64,000 nucleotides of DNA from Patescibacteria group bacterium. GTDB lineage: Bacteria; Patescibacteriota; Patescibacteriia; 2-12-FULL-60-25. Under the pieces are notes generated by a model. The model was not told the origin of the DNA and ran no database searches. It saw only the letters and a program-made list of their open reading frames with translations. Below, one piece after another: positions 24,348 to 32,368 of the stretch (its first letter is position 1; the number at the start of each line of letters is the position of its first letter). Location: positions 315,251 through 379,250 of the forward strand of contig JAVHLR010000001.1 of assembly GCA_031082005.1 (NCBI GenBank). The letters are read 5' to 3'. The translations under genes and the position numbers were made by a program.

Positions 24348-24947
24348 TTATTTTCCGGCTGTCGGATCCGTCTTCCACTTGTTCGTCCCCATGTGCCAGC
24401 TTGCAGGATCTGACGAATGTATCTCGTCCCACAGCTTTTTCGCTTCTTCCGTATAAAGTTTTTCGTTACGTACTTTTTGGCGGTTGCTCGCTGTGACCCA
24501 CTTGGTCGGCAATTTGTGTCCTTGCTCGTCCAGTTCCATCAGTTCGATATCTATATCCAAGTTGTCGGCGTCTTTGACGATCTTCGCCTCTAACGAATCC
24601 CGTCTTTCCCATTCCGCGACCAAATCGGCGTAATCCTGGATTATCGTGCCGGCGAACAAGTCCTGCGTCGCGCGTTCTTCGTCGAGTTTCGCATAGACTT
24701 TTTGCACGTAAGATAGGTCGGACGTCCGCGTCTCGCACAAGTCATGCGTCAACGCCATCTTGATGACCTTATTCTCGTCGCAGCCGCCGATGCGCCGCGC
24801 CAGGATCAAAGCCAAAAAGACGACGCGCATCGTGTGCTCAAGGTCATTCGCGCAGTCCACGCCCAAATGCTGACGCCAACCGCGCTGCATGTTGCGCAAG
24901 CTGCCGATTTCGTAGAGGAACTCCAGGTCACGTGATGTTTCGGGCAT
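24348..24947 (-). CDS. HD domain hydrolase (YfbR-like)
   Basis: A 199-residue HD-superfamily phosphohydrolase. The metal ligands are LEHTMRVVFLAL (His), ALTHDLCETRTSDLSY (HD) and a late KDADNLDI (Asp). The arrangement fits the YfbR/YGK1-type 5'-deoxynucleotidases, which remove phosphate from deoxynucleoside monophosphates; HDLCE followed by an aspartate two turns on matches them. Its start lies 1 nt after the BASS transporter stop, so the two form one minus-strand unit. Exact substrate unproven. Confidence 0.82.
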   Translation of the reverse strand: MPETSRDLEFLYEIGSLRNMQRGWRQHLGVDCANDLEHTMRVVFLALILARRIGGCDENKVIKMALTHDLCETRTSDLSYVQKVYAKLDEERATQDLFAGTIIQDYADLVAEWERRDSLEAKIVKDADNLDIDIELMELDEQGHKLPTKWVTASNRQKVRNEKLYTEEAKKLWDEIHSSDPASWHMGTNKWKTDPTAGK

Positions 24948-24948
24948 A

Positions 24949-25872
24949 TCACTTGAGCTTCTTTGTATAGTATTTGAACGGGATTATCAACAAACTCCAA
25001 GGCAAGACGGAAAGCACGACCGGAACGACGATGTTGGGTTCGTTGAAGAATTTGCCGGCCAGATAGATCGCCAGCGTGAAATTATTGTAGGCCAAGCAGA
25101 TGGTGATGGTCACGCGATCGTTCGGTTTGCGCCACCATGCGACATAATATCCGACGACATGGAATAGCGCGTAAAGCAGGAAGAGCGCAGAGACCTGGAG
25201 GAGGAATTTCAGGTTCAACCCGCTCAAGATGGTGTCAGCCTGTTTCGCCACGATGCCCATGATGAGCAGACCCAAGAGTAGCGTCGAAATTGGCTTGAAG
25301 GTGAAATAGGTCGCTTTGATCTTATGGTGCCAGAAATACTTGACGATGTTCGCCAGCACGAACGGGATGAAGATGACTTTGACGAGCGAGAGGAACATGC
25401 CGAGAGTATCGACCTGCACATCTGCTCCTGCCAGGAGCTTGACCATCAGAGGGATCGTGAACGGCGTAAGCAACGAAGTCGTGATGGTGATGACGAGCGC
25501 CAGGCTTTGTTTACCGCCGCAGATTTCGGCCAGCAGGGGAGAGGTCATGCCGGCTGGCATGGCGGCAAGCAGCATGAAGGCGATCGCCAAATCAGGATAG
25601 ACCAGCCGTGTCGCGAAATAGACGACGATCGGCAAACCGATCAACATGACCGCATTCGCCATGACCACCATCTTCCGGTCGTTCAGGTAAGTCAGCACTT
25701 CCTTCAGGTCTATCTTGAGCGCTGAAAGGAAAAAGATGACGCCCAGGAAAATCGAAGTCCATCCCGCCAGGTGTATGGCGTACTGCGGTATGAGCAGCCC
25801 AAGCGTCAGGGAGAGGAGCAGAATGAAGACGTATGACTCGAGCAATTGGCGCAGATTACGGATAAGATTCAT
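24949..25872 (-). CDS. bile acid:sodium symporter family transporter
   Basis: A 307-residue membrane protein with about nine hydrophobic segments, starting with ESYVFILLLSLTLGLLIP. Family traits: AAMPAGMTSPLLAEICGGKQSLALVITITTSLLTPF in the middle (the crossover core) and ICLAYNNFTLAIYLAGKFF near the end. BASS proteins import organic anions with sodium; substrates in these bacteria are unknown. First gene of a two-gene unit with the HD hydrolase 1 nt downstream. A GTCATTGCGAGGAG repeat lies just upstream, so the promoter is not obvious. Confidence 0.85.
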   Translation of the reverse strand: MNLIRNLRQLLESYVFILLLSLTLGLLIPQYAIHLAGWTSIFLGVIFFLSALKIDLKEVLTYLNDRKMVVMANAVMLIGLPIVVYFATRLVYPDLAIAFMLLAAMPAGMTSPLLAEICGGKQSLALVITITTSLLTPFTIPLMVKLLAGADVQVDTLGMFLSLVKVIFIPFVLANIVKYFWHHKIKATYFTFKPISTLLLGLLIMGIVAKQADTILSGLNLKFLLQVSALFLLYALFHVVGYYVAWWRKPNDRVTITICLAYNNFTLAIYLAGKFFNEPNIVVPVVLSVLPWSLLIIPFKYYTKKLK

Positions 25873-25882
25873 ATCTCTTGAT

Positions 25883-25923
25883 TGTCATTGCGAGGAGTGA
25901 GGTACGAACGACGCGGCAATCTT
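25883..25923. repeat. GTCATTGCGAGGAG repeat, single copy
   Basis: GTCATTGCGAGGAGTGAGGTACGAACGACGCGGCAATCTT; the outer pairs form an imperfect hairpin. Same family as 4853-4954. Confidence 0.75.
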
Positions 25924-25932
25924 TAGGTTTAT

Positions 25933-26175
25933 TTATTTTTCTTTCTCCAAGTATTTATTCGTCGCATGTACCAGATACCAAGCCGCTATGACATCAAATC
26001 CGATATCTTCCAACCAGCCGAATAGCGGAATGAAATCCGGAATCAGGTCTATCGGCCACAAGAGATAAAGCAGGGCCGCTCCGGCAAGAGCTTTTGGTTT
26101 CCAATCGGAACTCTTATCCGTGAAGAATCGCCAAATATTTTTCCACTGTGGCCAGAGTTTTATTGTACGTGGCAT
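25933..26175 (-). CDS. YkvA/DUF1232-like small membrane protein
   Basis: An 80-residue protein. I take the ATG at 26175 (MPRTIKLWPQWKNI). The family core is clear: AGAALLYLLWPIDLIPDFIPLFGWLEDIGFDVIAAWYL, a conserved pair of hydrophobic segments around the PIDLIPD turn. DUF1232 proteins are small membrane-associated proteins without assigned function. Last 15 residues are charged (NKYLEKEK). Apparently monocistronic; no Shine-Dalgarno sequence. Confidence 0.83.
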   Translation of the reverse strand: MPRTIKLWPQWKNIWRFFTDKSSDWKPKALAGAALLYLLWPIDLIPDFIPLFGWLEDIGFDVIAAWYLVHATNKYLEKEK

Positions 26176-26224
26176 ATTCAAACGGGATGGTAGCAAATAA
26201 ATGGATAATACGCATATCCCTAAA

Positions 26225-26259
26225 ATACGAACGCCCCAGTCTCAAGGATGAGCTGGGGC
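26225..26259 (-). terminator. terminator of the 26284 orphan
   Basis: GCCCCAG pairs with CTGGGGC, then GTTCGTATTTT on the minus strand. Confidence 0.75.
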
Positions 26260-26283
26260 ACGTGAGCGGGAAAGGGCGGGGGG

Positions 26284-26670
26284 TCAGATGAGAGGGATGG
26301 AGGCGGGGAGGGAGTCTTTTGAGACCTGCTCGATTTCGAGCAGGGCGACCTCGTTGCCGTTTTCGTCGACCGCGAAGAACACGCAGTCTTCATTGCCGTT
26401 CAGGACGGCGAAGCGACGACTGGTCATTAGGTCATCCCTGAGCATGGCCGGCCCTACCTGGGGTTTGTAACCCACTCTGTAAGGGGCGACCTGCTTCTCT
26501 TCCCGATTCAGACTCGCCACCTCGAACACCGTGACCTTGTCCCACTTGAACCATAGCAGGAACAAGTGGTTCCACCAACGCGTTGGAGGCATCGTCTTGT
26601 CGCCCTTTGCCAGGGTTCCGTGGATCGTGCTTCCATGGACCTTGCTGCCGTAGAACTTTGTCCAACCCAT
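26284..26670 (-). CDS. orphan protein
   Basis: A 128-residue protein I do not recognise; AAGGAGAG lies 6 nt before the ATG. Likely a compact beta-rich domain: after GDKTMPPTRWWNHLFLLWFKWDKVTVFEVASL comes KPQVGPAMLRDDLMTSRRFAVLNGNEDCVFFAVDENGNEVALLEIEQV, where the DENGNE turn and alternating hydrophobics suggest antiparallel strands. The WWNHLFLLWFKW segment is aromatic and may be surface-seeking, but is not a clear membrane helix. Monocistronic with own terminator; Shine-Dalgarno class. Confidence 0.65.
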   Translation of the reverse strand: MGWTKFYGSKVHGSTIHGTLAKGDKTMPPTRWWNHLFLLWFKWDKVTVFEVASLNREEKQVAPYRVGYKPQVGPAMLRDDLMTSRRFAVLNGNEDCVFFAVDENGNEVALLEIEQVSKDSLPASIPLI

Positions 26671-26767
26671 GAGAACTCTCCTTGTGAAGGCACGTCAGGA
26701 AACCCAGACGTGGTCGTTATTGACCAAACAATATAGCACAAAACACCCCTTTTGTCAAGGCTAAAAG

Positions 26768-26796
26768 TGGCTATTTTTGCTTATTTTCTCTATACT
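26768..26796 (+). promoter_or_regulatory. possible promoter of the CCA-adding enzyme gene
   Basis: TATACT ends 10 nt before the ATG at 26807; the -35 (TGGCTA, 17 nt upstream) is poor. Spacing to the start matches the near-leaderless pattern. Confidence 0.4.
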
Positions 26797-26806
26797 TACC
26801 TCTGAT

Positions 26807-28405
26807 ATGGAACCTTCTTTGCATCCATTTGCGCCTGGCCAATCTGTCGGCCCCGATATCGCCAATGAACGCGTACAACGCGAGAGGCTTTTGGCGCAGG
26901 ATGAAAGGATCCTCTCGGCAGTCAGGAGCTTGTCCGAAAGCATCCAAGCCTGTGGGAATGATCCTGAATTTCCGGAGTCCAAGCCCCGGGCTTTAGTCAT
27001 CGGTGGTTTTGTGCGGGATGCTTTATTGGGCAAATACCCGACCGATGTCGATGTTGAGGTTTATGGCCTATCGGCCGCGCGTTTGGAAAAACTCTTGGAT
27101 GAGATGTTCCCCGGCAAAGTAAACAAAGTCGGTAAGACTTTCGGTATCTTCAATGTGTCTTTGGCTGATGGCATCGAGCTGGACATCTCTTTGCCGCGCC
27201 GCGAATCCAAAGTCGGGGAGGGGCATAAGGGCTTCGTTGTCGACGGCGACCCGACCATGAGCCTTGAAGAGGCTGCGCGTCGACGCGATTTCACGATCAA
27301 CAGCGTGGCGGCTGACTTGCTGACGGGTGAGATTTTTGATCCGTTCGACGGCATTGCTGACCTCAAAGCGAGGACGCTGCGTGTAACTGACCCAGAATGC
27401 TTCCAAGACGACGCTCTGCGTATCTACCGCGCTTTGCAGTTTGCTGCGCGTATGGATCTGACACCTGACTCTGAAACGATTCGCTTGATGCGTGAAATGG
27501 TCGAACGGGGAGAACTATCCATGCTCGTTGAGCCTAAGAGATTGGCGGAGCTGCGCGAAGTCGGTTCTCTTAATCAGTTGATCGATCGGGGCGATATTGT
27601 CGGGATCAAGAAAGGCGAAGCGCAGAAAGGACTGACTAGTCCGCGTATCACGGAAGAGTGGAGAAAACTATTATCTAAAGCCGAGAAGCCTTCTGTGGGT
27701 CTTGAATTGGCAAAGCGTCTCGGTATCCTCGAGAGGTTTTATCCTGAAATCTGTACCCAAGATGAGTCGGCTTGGCCACGGCTCACGCAGTCGATCGATG
27801 CCGCGGCGCGACTCATCAAGACATCAATGGGAACGAGTACTAAAGATCGTGACGATCAAACGCTCCAGGTCATGCTTGGGACTTTGTTCTCAAACTTCGG
27901 ACCAGCCGATGCGACTCCGGAGGAACGTCAAAGGTTTGCCGAAGCTTTTTATCTGCGTCATGATTTCAATCTGGAAAAAATCTCCAAGCCTGCAGCCTGC
28001 GCCGCGCGCGAACACGCAGAACCGCAGCGCATCTTGGATGAATTCATGTCCGGCGAATCGGATGAACGCTTGCGTGACAATGAAATCCGTAAATTATTCA
28101 AACGCTCCCATCCAGTGGAGCCGTGGGTTCTCGCCATCGTCGCTCGTGCCATGACGCAGGGCGCAGGAACATCTGACGATCCTGTTTTCCCGGCAGGGGA
28201 AATGATTTTGGATTGCGCCGCGCGCCATCTCGAGTGGCTGCTGTCTTTGAATCAGATGTACCTCGTGACAGGCGAAGAACTGCAGGCTAGGGGCATCGAG
28301 GGGCCGCGTATCGGCGAGTTGCAGAAGATAATCGAAGAAGCGCGTGATCGCGGCGAAATCGAGGCGCATGAGGAGGCGTTGGCGTATCTAGAGACCATCA
28401 AATGA
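26807..28405 (+). CDS. cca: CCA tRNA nucleotidyltransferase
   Basis: A 532-residue class II tRNA nucleotidyltransferase/poly(A) polymerase family enzyme, adding or repairing the 3' CCA of tRNAs. The head domain has ALVIGGFVRDALLGKYPTDVDVEVYG (G-[GS] and DxD catalytic motif), and LEEAARRRDFTINSVAAD with the following neck helix DDALRIYRALQFAARM. The C-terminal 280 residues are helical, with an inserted region and an HD-like part that is hard to place. All five tRNA genes in the window encode CCA, so a repair role is likely. I prefer the ATG at 26807 to the TTG at 26777. tRNA-Pro follows. Confidence 0.93.
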   Translation: MEPSLHPFAPGQSVGPDIANERVQRERLLAQDERILSAVRSLSESIQACGNDPEFPESKPRALVIGGFVRDALLGKYPTDVDVEVYGLSAARLEKLLDEMFPGKVNKVGKTFGIFNVSLADGIELDISLPRRESKVGEGHKGFVVDGDPTMSLEEAARRRDFTINSVAADLLTGEIFDPFDGIADLKARTLRVTDPECFQDDALRIYRALQFAARMDLTPDSETIRLMREMVERGELSMLVEPKRLAELREVGSLNQLIDRGDIVGIKKGEAQKGLTSPRITEEWRKLLSKAEKPSVGLELAKRLGILERFYPEICTQDESAWPRLTQSIDAAARLIKTSMGTSTKDRDDQTLQVMLGTLFSNFGPADATPEERQRFAEAFYLRHDFNLEKISKPAACAAREHAEPQRILDEFMSGESDERLRDNEIRKLFKRSHPVEPWVLAIVARAMTQGAGTSDDPVFPAGEMILDCAARHLEWLLSLNQMYLVTGEELQARGIEGPRIGELQKIIEEARDRGEIEAHEEALAYLETIK

Positions 28406-28467
28406 CGGACTCTGGTTGCAGCCTTGTCCTCTCGTTTTGAACCTGTTAAGATTCGGCAACGATTGAA

Positions 28468-28544
28468 CGGGCTATAGCGCAGTTGGCTAGCGCGCTTGCA
28501 TGGGGTGCAAGAGGTCGTGGGTTCAAGTCCCACTAGCCCGACCA
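28468..28544 (+). tRNA. tRNA-Pro (GGG)
   Basis: Acceptor CGGGCTA/TAGCCCG, anticodon arm CTTGC-ATGGGGT-GCAAG (anticodon GGG), T-loop TTCAAGT, encoded CCA. A near-copy of the TGG isoacceptor at 1634. Confidence 0.97.
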
Positions 28545-28545
28545 A

Positions 28546-28578
28546 AAAATAATCCGCAAAAAAGCGGGTTATTTTTTT
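28546..28578 (+). terminator. terminator of tRNA-Pro (GGG)
   Basis: AATAATCCGC-AAAAAA-GCGGGTTATTTTTTT; sequence shared with the terminator of tRNA-Pro (TGG). Confidence 0.9.
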
Positions 28579-28605
28579 GTGAGATTTAAACGGGAAGTGG
28601 CTAAA

Positions 28606-28821
28606 TTATTGCGCTGTATTCGGCGGGTCGATATTTATAAACCGACACTTATATGTCGTCAAATTGAATTCGGTGGCCTGAACCCAGTTCCCACCCTGAA
28701 GTTTGCAGGCCAGACTGTTCTTAGGATATTCAACGAAAAAGAAGATATACGCGGCATACAAGACTGCGCACACGGTTGCGACGGTCAGAAATAGTGCCAT
28801 TTGGTTGATTTTTTTCGACAT
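28606..28821 (-). CDS. small single-pass membrane protein
   Basis: A 71-residue protein, taking the ATG at 28821 (MSKKINQMAL). One hydrophobic helix, LFLTVATVCAVLYAAYIFFFV, follows a short basic N-terminus, then a small outer segment with two cysteines (SLACKLQGGNWVQATEFNLTTYKCRF) that could form a disulphide. No family recognised. The CKLQGGNW turn is reminiscent of short secreted domains seen in bacteria, but this is only an impression. It is convergent with the tRNA-Pro terminator; no Shine-Dalgarno sequence. Confidence 0.55.
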   Translation of the reverse strand: MSKKINQMALFLTVATVCAVLYAAYIFFFVEYPKNSLACKLQGGNWVQATEFNLTTYKCRFINIDPPNTAQ

Positions 28822-29040
28822 AATCAGATGTTGAATCAGCGATAATTTACGCATTATATAGCAAAAGCGCGGGCTTTGCCCTTGCGCTATCTCTTGACAT
28901 GTGGATGGAAATCCTTGTTTCCCCTTTGAAAATGGGCTATTCTTTGCAATGTCTTTAATAACTCATAGGATTCCGGCATTCGGACGAGCGGTGCTAGCCG
29001 CCCTGGATGCCTTATCCGAACGCTTAATTTAAGCAAATTT

Positions 29041-29322
29041 ATGGCAAAAATGACCAAAGCCCAAATAATTCGTGACCTGGCCGACAAGAGCGGTTTGGCG
29101 AAGAAGGATGTCGAGACCGTGCTCGATACCTTGGCCAACATGGCTTATAAGCAGGTCAAGACTGCTGGTGAATTCTTGGTCCCTGGCTTCGGCAAGATGG
29201 TCAAGAAGAACCGTCCAGCCCGTTCCGGCCGCAACCCGTTGACCGGTGAGACGATCCAAATCCCGGCCAAGACTGTGGTCAAGTTCCGCTTGGCCAAGGC
29301 CGCCAAGGAAGCAGCGATGTAA
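29041..29322 (+). CDS. hup: HU family DNA-binding protein
   Basis: A 93-residue histone-like protein that dimerises and bends DNA. MTKAQIIRDLADKSGLAKKDVETVLDTL forms the helical dimer part; FLVPGFGKMVKKNRPARSGRNPLTGETIQIPAKTVVKFRLAKAAKEA gives the beta-arm with the conserved proline and the C-terminal helix. Standard length. No Shine-Dalgarno sequence (AATTTAAGCAAATTT before the ATG). Monocistronic, ended by a strong hairpin; upstream 180 nt hold only a possible TTGCAA / TAGGAT promoter with a 16-nt spacer. Confidence 0.97.
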   Translation: MAKMTKAQIIRDLADKSGLAKKDVETVLDTLANMAYKQVKTAGEFLVPGFGKMVKKNRPARSGRNPLTGETIQIPAKTVVKFRLAKAAKEAAM

Positions 29323-29340
29323 TTTTGTTGAGTTTTAAGA

Positions 29341-29369
29341 AGAGACTGGTTTTAGCCAGTCTCTTTTTT
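29341..29369 (+). terminator. terminator after HU
   Basis: AGAGACTGG pairs with CCAGTCTCT, then TTTTT. Confidence 0.92.
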
Positions 29370-29392
29370 ATCTCGGGGATGAAACCGAAGGC

Positions 29393-29421
29393 GTGACTTA
29401 TTGATGCGCATTCATTACTAT
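29393..29421 (+). promoter_or_regulatory. promoter of the 29430 gene
   Basis: GTGACT, 17 nt, TACTAT; the -10 box ends 8 nt before the ATG at 29430, so the transcript begins almost at the start codon. Confidence 0.45.
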
Positions 29422-29429
29422 TCCCTCGT

Positions 29430-29945
29430 ATGGAAATCATGGGAGCGTTCGCTCCGCCTCGTCCTCCTCGTCAAAAAAAGGGGGAAATCTGCCTGCGTGA
29501 AGCGCGCGCCGAGCTAGTATCTCTTGGCGGCGCCGTCATGCTCGGCCTCTGCATCACATTGACCCTGGTCGTCGTGATGTCGGGTATGCTGCATGGCCTG
29601 ACGACTTCGCAGACCGCCATCATGCTGCTTTTATGCATCATGTCATGGGCATATTTCTTCGACAGCATCACTGAACAACTGTGTTTGGTGGACGACTCTA
29701 TCGAGTTCAAGTCACTCCTAGGCAGACGCCGTGTCTACGGCTTGGAAGATCTAGAAGCCGTGCTCATGGTTCACCAGGGTTTCAATCTCGAACGTGGTTT
29801 CGAGACTATCGAATTCCGTAGCCGAGGCCGCCGACCAGAAAGGGTATCGCTCGGTCCATGCTGGCAGAGGAACAAATTAGAGAGCCTGCTTCACAGTATC
29901 GAAGTAGCCATGCACGATCCGCATCTTATAGAAGAAGTCAGATAA
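29430..29945 (+). CDS. two-helix membrane protein
   Basis: A 171-residue protein I cannot assign. A proline/basic N-terminus (APPRPPRQKKGE) precedes two membrane helices at about 32-54 (LGGAVMLGLCITLTLVVVMSG) and 62-80 (AIMLLLCIMSWAYFF). The cytoplasmic C-terminal half, ITEQLCLVDDSIEFKSLLGRRRVYGLEDLEAVLMVHQG..., has the strand-turn pattern of a PH-like (bPH) domain, as in two-helix YdbS-type proteins; this is a guess. It is followed 6 nt later by the LOG gene and probably co-transcribed. Confidence 0.6.
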   Translation: MEIMGAFAPPRPPRQKKGEICLREARAELVSLGGAVMLGLCITLTLVVVMSGMLHGLTTSQTAIMLLLCIMSWAYFFDSITEQLCLVDDSIEFKSLLGRRRVYGLEDLEAVLMVHQGFNLERGFETIEFRSRGRRPERVSLGPCWQRNKLESLLHSIEVAMHDPHLIEEVR

Positions 29946-29951
29946 TCAATT

Positions 29952-30734
29952 ATGCAGAAAAGCAAAAACAAAACAGCCAAGAAAAACAAACTGACACGCC
30001 GTACGACGGTCAGTACGAGCGAAACAGGCAGCAAACGTTATCTGCACTGGCTGTGCTCTCCCGGCAATAAGTGCGTCCCCGCCGACGGTCCGGCTTTCAC
30101 CGAGGAAGTGAATTGGAAGATCTTCCGCATCATGGCGGAGTTCATCGAAGGCTTCGAGTTCCTTTCCAAGCTAAAGAAAGAGGTCACCTTCTTCGGCAGT
30201 GCGCGCGCCATGCCGAGCAATCCGTACTATAAGATAGCGAGGAAGCTGGGTTATCTGTTAGGCAAGAAGGGCTATACGATCATCACCGGAGGTGGTCCAG
30301 GCATGATGGAGGCGGCCAACTTGGGAGCGAATGATGCCGGCGCGGAATCCATCGGATTGGACATAGAGTTGCCCACGGAACAGCGCCGCAACCAGTTCGT
30401 GACCAAGTCCATAGGTTTCCACTATTTCTTCACTCGCAAGGTCATGCTCTCCGCGTCTGCTCAAGCCTATGTCTTTTTCCCCGGCGGTTTCGGCACCATG
30501 GACGAGATGACCGAGATGGTCACGTTGATCCAGACCGGAAAGATCCCGCGCAACGTGCCGGTCGTGTTGGTGGGAAAGAAATATTGGGAGCCGTTCCTCA
30601 AGTGGGTCAATGAAGTGATGTGCGAAGAACAGCACTTCATCGGCAAGGAGGAGGTCAAGATTTTGCGTCTGGTGGACACGGCAGAAGAAGCAGTCAAGAT
30701 AATTTCCAAGACGCACGAACGTCCGTTCGGATAG
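29952..30734 (+). CDS. LOG family protein (TIGR00730-like)
   Basis: A 260-residue Rossmann-fold protein. The first 60 residues are a lysine-rich tail (KSKNKTAKKNKLTRRTT). The core shows VTFFGSARAMPSNPYY, then GYTIITGGGPGMMEAANLGANDAG and the signature FFPGGFGTMDEMTEMVTLIQTGK (PGGxGTxxE), with arginine in FTRKVML. LOG enzymes hydrolyse nucleotide N-glycosidic bonds, classically cytokinin riboside monophosphates; bacterial members often have unknown substrates and are wrongly called lysine decarboxylases. Second gene after the two-helix membrane protein. No Shine-Dalgarno sequence. Confidence 0.92.
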   Translation: MQKSKNKTAKKNKLTRRTTVSTSETGSKRYLHWLCSPGNKCVPADGPAFTEEVNWKIFRIMAEFIEGFEFLSKLKKEVTFFGSARAMPSNPYYKIARKLGYLLGKKGYTIITGGGPGMMEAANLGANDAGAESIGLDIELPTEQRRNQFVTKSIGFHYFFTRKVMLSASAQAYVFFPGGFGTMDEMTEMVTLIQTGKIPRNVPVVLVGKKYWEPFLKWVNEVMCEEQHFIGKEEVKILRLVDTAEEAVKIISKTHERPFG

Positions 30735-30759
30735 CTCATAAAATCGACTAACGCACATG

Positions 30760-30821
30760 GTCATTCCCGCGCAGGTGGGAATCCAGGGTATATCTGGATC
30801 CCGGGTCAAGCCCGGGATGAC
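30760..30821. repeat. REP-like palindromic repeat
   Basis: GTCATTCCCGCGCAGGTGGGAATCC and GATCCCGGGTCAAGCCCGGGATGAC hairpins in tandem, the same design as 2638 and 6110. Lies directly before the malic enzyme gene. Confidence 0.85.
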
Positions 30822-30833
30822 GAAATTATTGAT

Positions 30834-31976
30834 ATGAAAAAAAATTACGCAAAACTTTCTTTAGCCTTACACAAGAAACTCCACGGCAAGATTTCCATCT
30901 CCACGAAAACCAAGATAGACGATCGTGAGGACCTCGCCGTCGTATATACGCCTGGCGTCGGTGCAGTCTCGTCCGCAATCGCGAAAGACGAGAGGTTGGC
31001 CGACGTGATGACGTGGCGCAAGAACGCTGTCGCCATTGTGTCTGATGGCTCTGCGGTTTTGGGCTTAGGTAATATCGGCGCTGCAGCGGCCTTACCCGTC
31101 ATGGAGGGCAAGAGTGCGATCTTCAAACGCTTCACTAACATTGATGCCGTGCCGCTCGTACTGGCGACGCAGGACACGGACGAGATCGTCCGTATCGTCC
31201 AAGCTTTGGAACCGTCTTTCGGCGCCATCCAGCTCGAGGATATCTCCGCACCGCGCTGTTTCGAGATTGAGGAGCGTCTGTCCAAATCACTAAAGATTCC
31301 GGTGATGCACGATGACCAGCACGGCACGGCGATTGTGGTCCTCGGAGGTATCTTGAACGCCATGAAAGTGACGAAACGCAACATCAAAGCCTCGGTGAAG
31401 ATTGTCGTGAACGGCGCTGGAGCGGCCGGAGTCGCTATCGCTAAACTGTTGCTTGCCGCTGGATTCAAACATGTTGTCGTCTGTGACCGTAAAGGTGCGA
31501 TTTATGCCGGCCGTCCGGGCATGAACCCGTCGAAAGTCGCATTAGCTTCAATCACCAACCCCGAAAAGAAATCTGGCTCGTTAGATTCAGTCATCCAGGG
31601 AGCGGATATTTTTGTCGGCGTTTCAGGCCCCGGTCTGCTCACCGCGGACATGGTAAAAAGCATGGCGCCAAAATCCATCGTCTTCGGTTTGGCCAACCCG
31701 ATCCCCGAAATCATGCCCGATGCCGCAAAAGCAGCCGGTGCGGCGATCGTCGCCTCGGGTCGCAGTGACATGCCGAACCAGCTCAATAACGCGTTGGTCT
31801 ATCCCGGATTGTTCCGCGGCATGTTGGATAAAGGAATCAAGCGGGTCGATGACCGCATCAAACTTCGCGCCGCTTTGGCCTTATCCGGTTTCGTCAAAAA
31901 ACCGACAGCAGAAAAAATCATCCCATCGATTTTCGATAAAGGATTGCATCAGGCAATCGCCAGAAGCGTGAAGTAA
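30834..31976 (+). CDS. NAD(P)-dependent malic enzyme
   Basis: A 380-residue malic enzyme, decarboxylating malate to pyruvate. Domain 1: VVYTPGVGAVSSAI, VSDGSAVLGLGNIGAAAALPVMEGKSAIFKRF, then the metal site LEDISAPRCFEIEE and PVMHDDQHGTAIVVLGGI. Domain 2: the Rossmann segment KIVVNGAGAAGVAIAKLL, ANPIPEIMP and the closing LNNALVYPGLFRG. It lacks the C-terminal phosphotransacetylase-like domain of MaeB, as in the short bacterial type. Cofactor choice (NAD or NADP) is not clear from reading. In a cell with few metabolic genes, it could supply pyruvate beside the PEP-synthase-like proteins near 3 kb. Ends at a strong terminator shared with rpmB. Confidence 0.95.
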   Translation: MKKNYAKLSLALHKKLHGKISISTKTKIDDREDLAVVYTPGVGAVSSAIAKDERLADVMTWRKNAVAIVSDGSAVLGLGNIGAAAALPVMEGKSAIFKRFTNIDAVPLVLATQDTDEIVRIVQALEPSFGAIQLEDISAPRCFEIEERLSKSLKIPVMHDDQHGTAIVVLGGILNAMKVTKRNIKASVKIVVNGAGAAGVAIAKLLLAAGFKHVVVCDRKGAIYAGRPGMNPSKVALASITNPEKKSGSLDSVIQGADIFVGVSGPGLLTADMVKSMAPKSIVFGLANPIPEIMPDAAKAAGAAIVASGRSDMPNQLNNALVYPGLFRGMLDKGIKRVDDRIKLRAALALSGFVKKPTAEKIIPSIFDKGLHQAIARSVK

Positions 31977-32013
31977 AAAAACAGGGACTCGGCATATTCC
32001 GGTCCCTGTTTTT
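31974..32013. terminator. bidirectional terminator between malic enzyme and rpmB
   Basis: AAAAAAACAGGGAC pairs with GTCCCTGTTTTT; A and T runs on both sides serve the convergent genes. Confidence 0.88.
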
Positions 32014-32023
32014 GGTATCAAAT

Positions 32024-32287
32024 TTATTTTGCTTTCTTAGCGGCCTGTTCTGCCCTTTTGACGCGTCTTACCGCTTTCTTCTGCTTCAGTGTCGGTAGTT
32101 CTCCAGACATCTCTTTAGCGATTTTCTTGAGCGTTTTGAGCGTTCTTGCGCTGACGCGGATACGCATGCCGTCGATGCGGACGGTCTGCAAATTCACATT
32201 CTGGCGATGCTTCGTGGCGATGTTGGAATGGCTGCGGGACTGCCCGAAATTGGCGCCACGGCCAGTTAATTGGTCGATTCTGGACAT
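32024..32287 (-). CDS. rpmB: 50S ribosomal protein bL28
   Basis: An 87-residue protein. [55 protein letters not shown] matches the bL28 core (G..FG...SHSN..TKR...PNLQ). The zinc-binding cysteines of some bL28 forms are absent. A basic Ala/Lys tail closes it. It is monocistronic on the minus strand with a promoter that shares its -35 with the divergent M50 protease gene. Confidence 0.93.
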   Translation of the reverse strand: MSRIDQLTGRGANFGQSRSHSNIATKHRQNVNLQTVRIDGMRIRVSARTLKTLKKIAKEMSGELPTLKQKKAVRRVKRAEQAAKKAK

Positions 32288-32311
32288 ACGTATTTAGTTA
32301 GGTGTGGCGTA

Positions 32312-32340
32312 ATACTACACAAACCCTGAAGATTTGGCAA
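32312..32340 (-). promoter_or_regulatory. promoter of rpmB
   Basis: On the minus strand TTGCCA, 17 nt, TAGTAT; leader about 17 nt. The -35 hexamer occupies the same base pairs as the plus-strand -35. Confidence 0.55.
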
Positions 32341-32362
32341 GGGAGTGGGCAGTTGATACGAT
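32334..32362 (+). promoter_or_regulatory. leaderless promoter of the M50 protease gene
   Basis: TTGGCA, 17 nt, TACGAT; the -10 box ends 6 nt before the ATG at 32369, placing the transcription start on or next to the start codon. Overlaps the rpmB promoter. Confidence 0.55.
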
Positions 32363-32368
32363 AACGCA

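Noticed and set aside
28861-28892. Terminator in GCGCGGGCTTTGCCCTTGCGC
   Set aside because: Stem is imperfect and lies between divergent starts with no T-run on either strand; no gene would end there.
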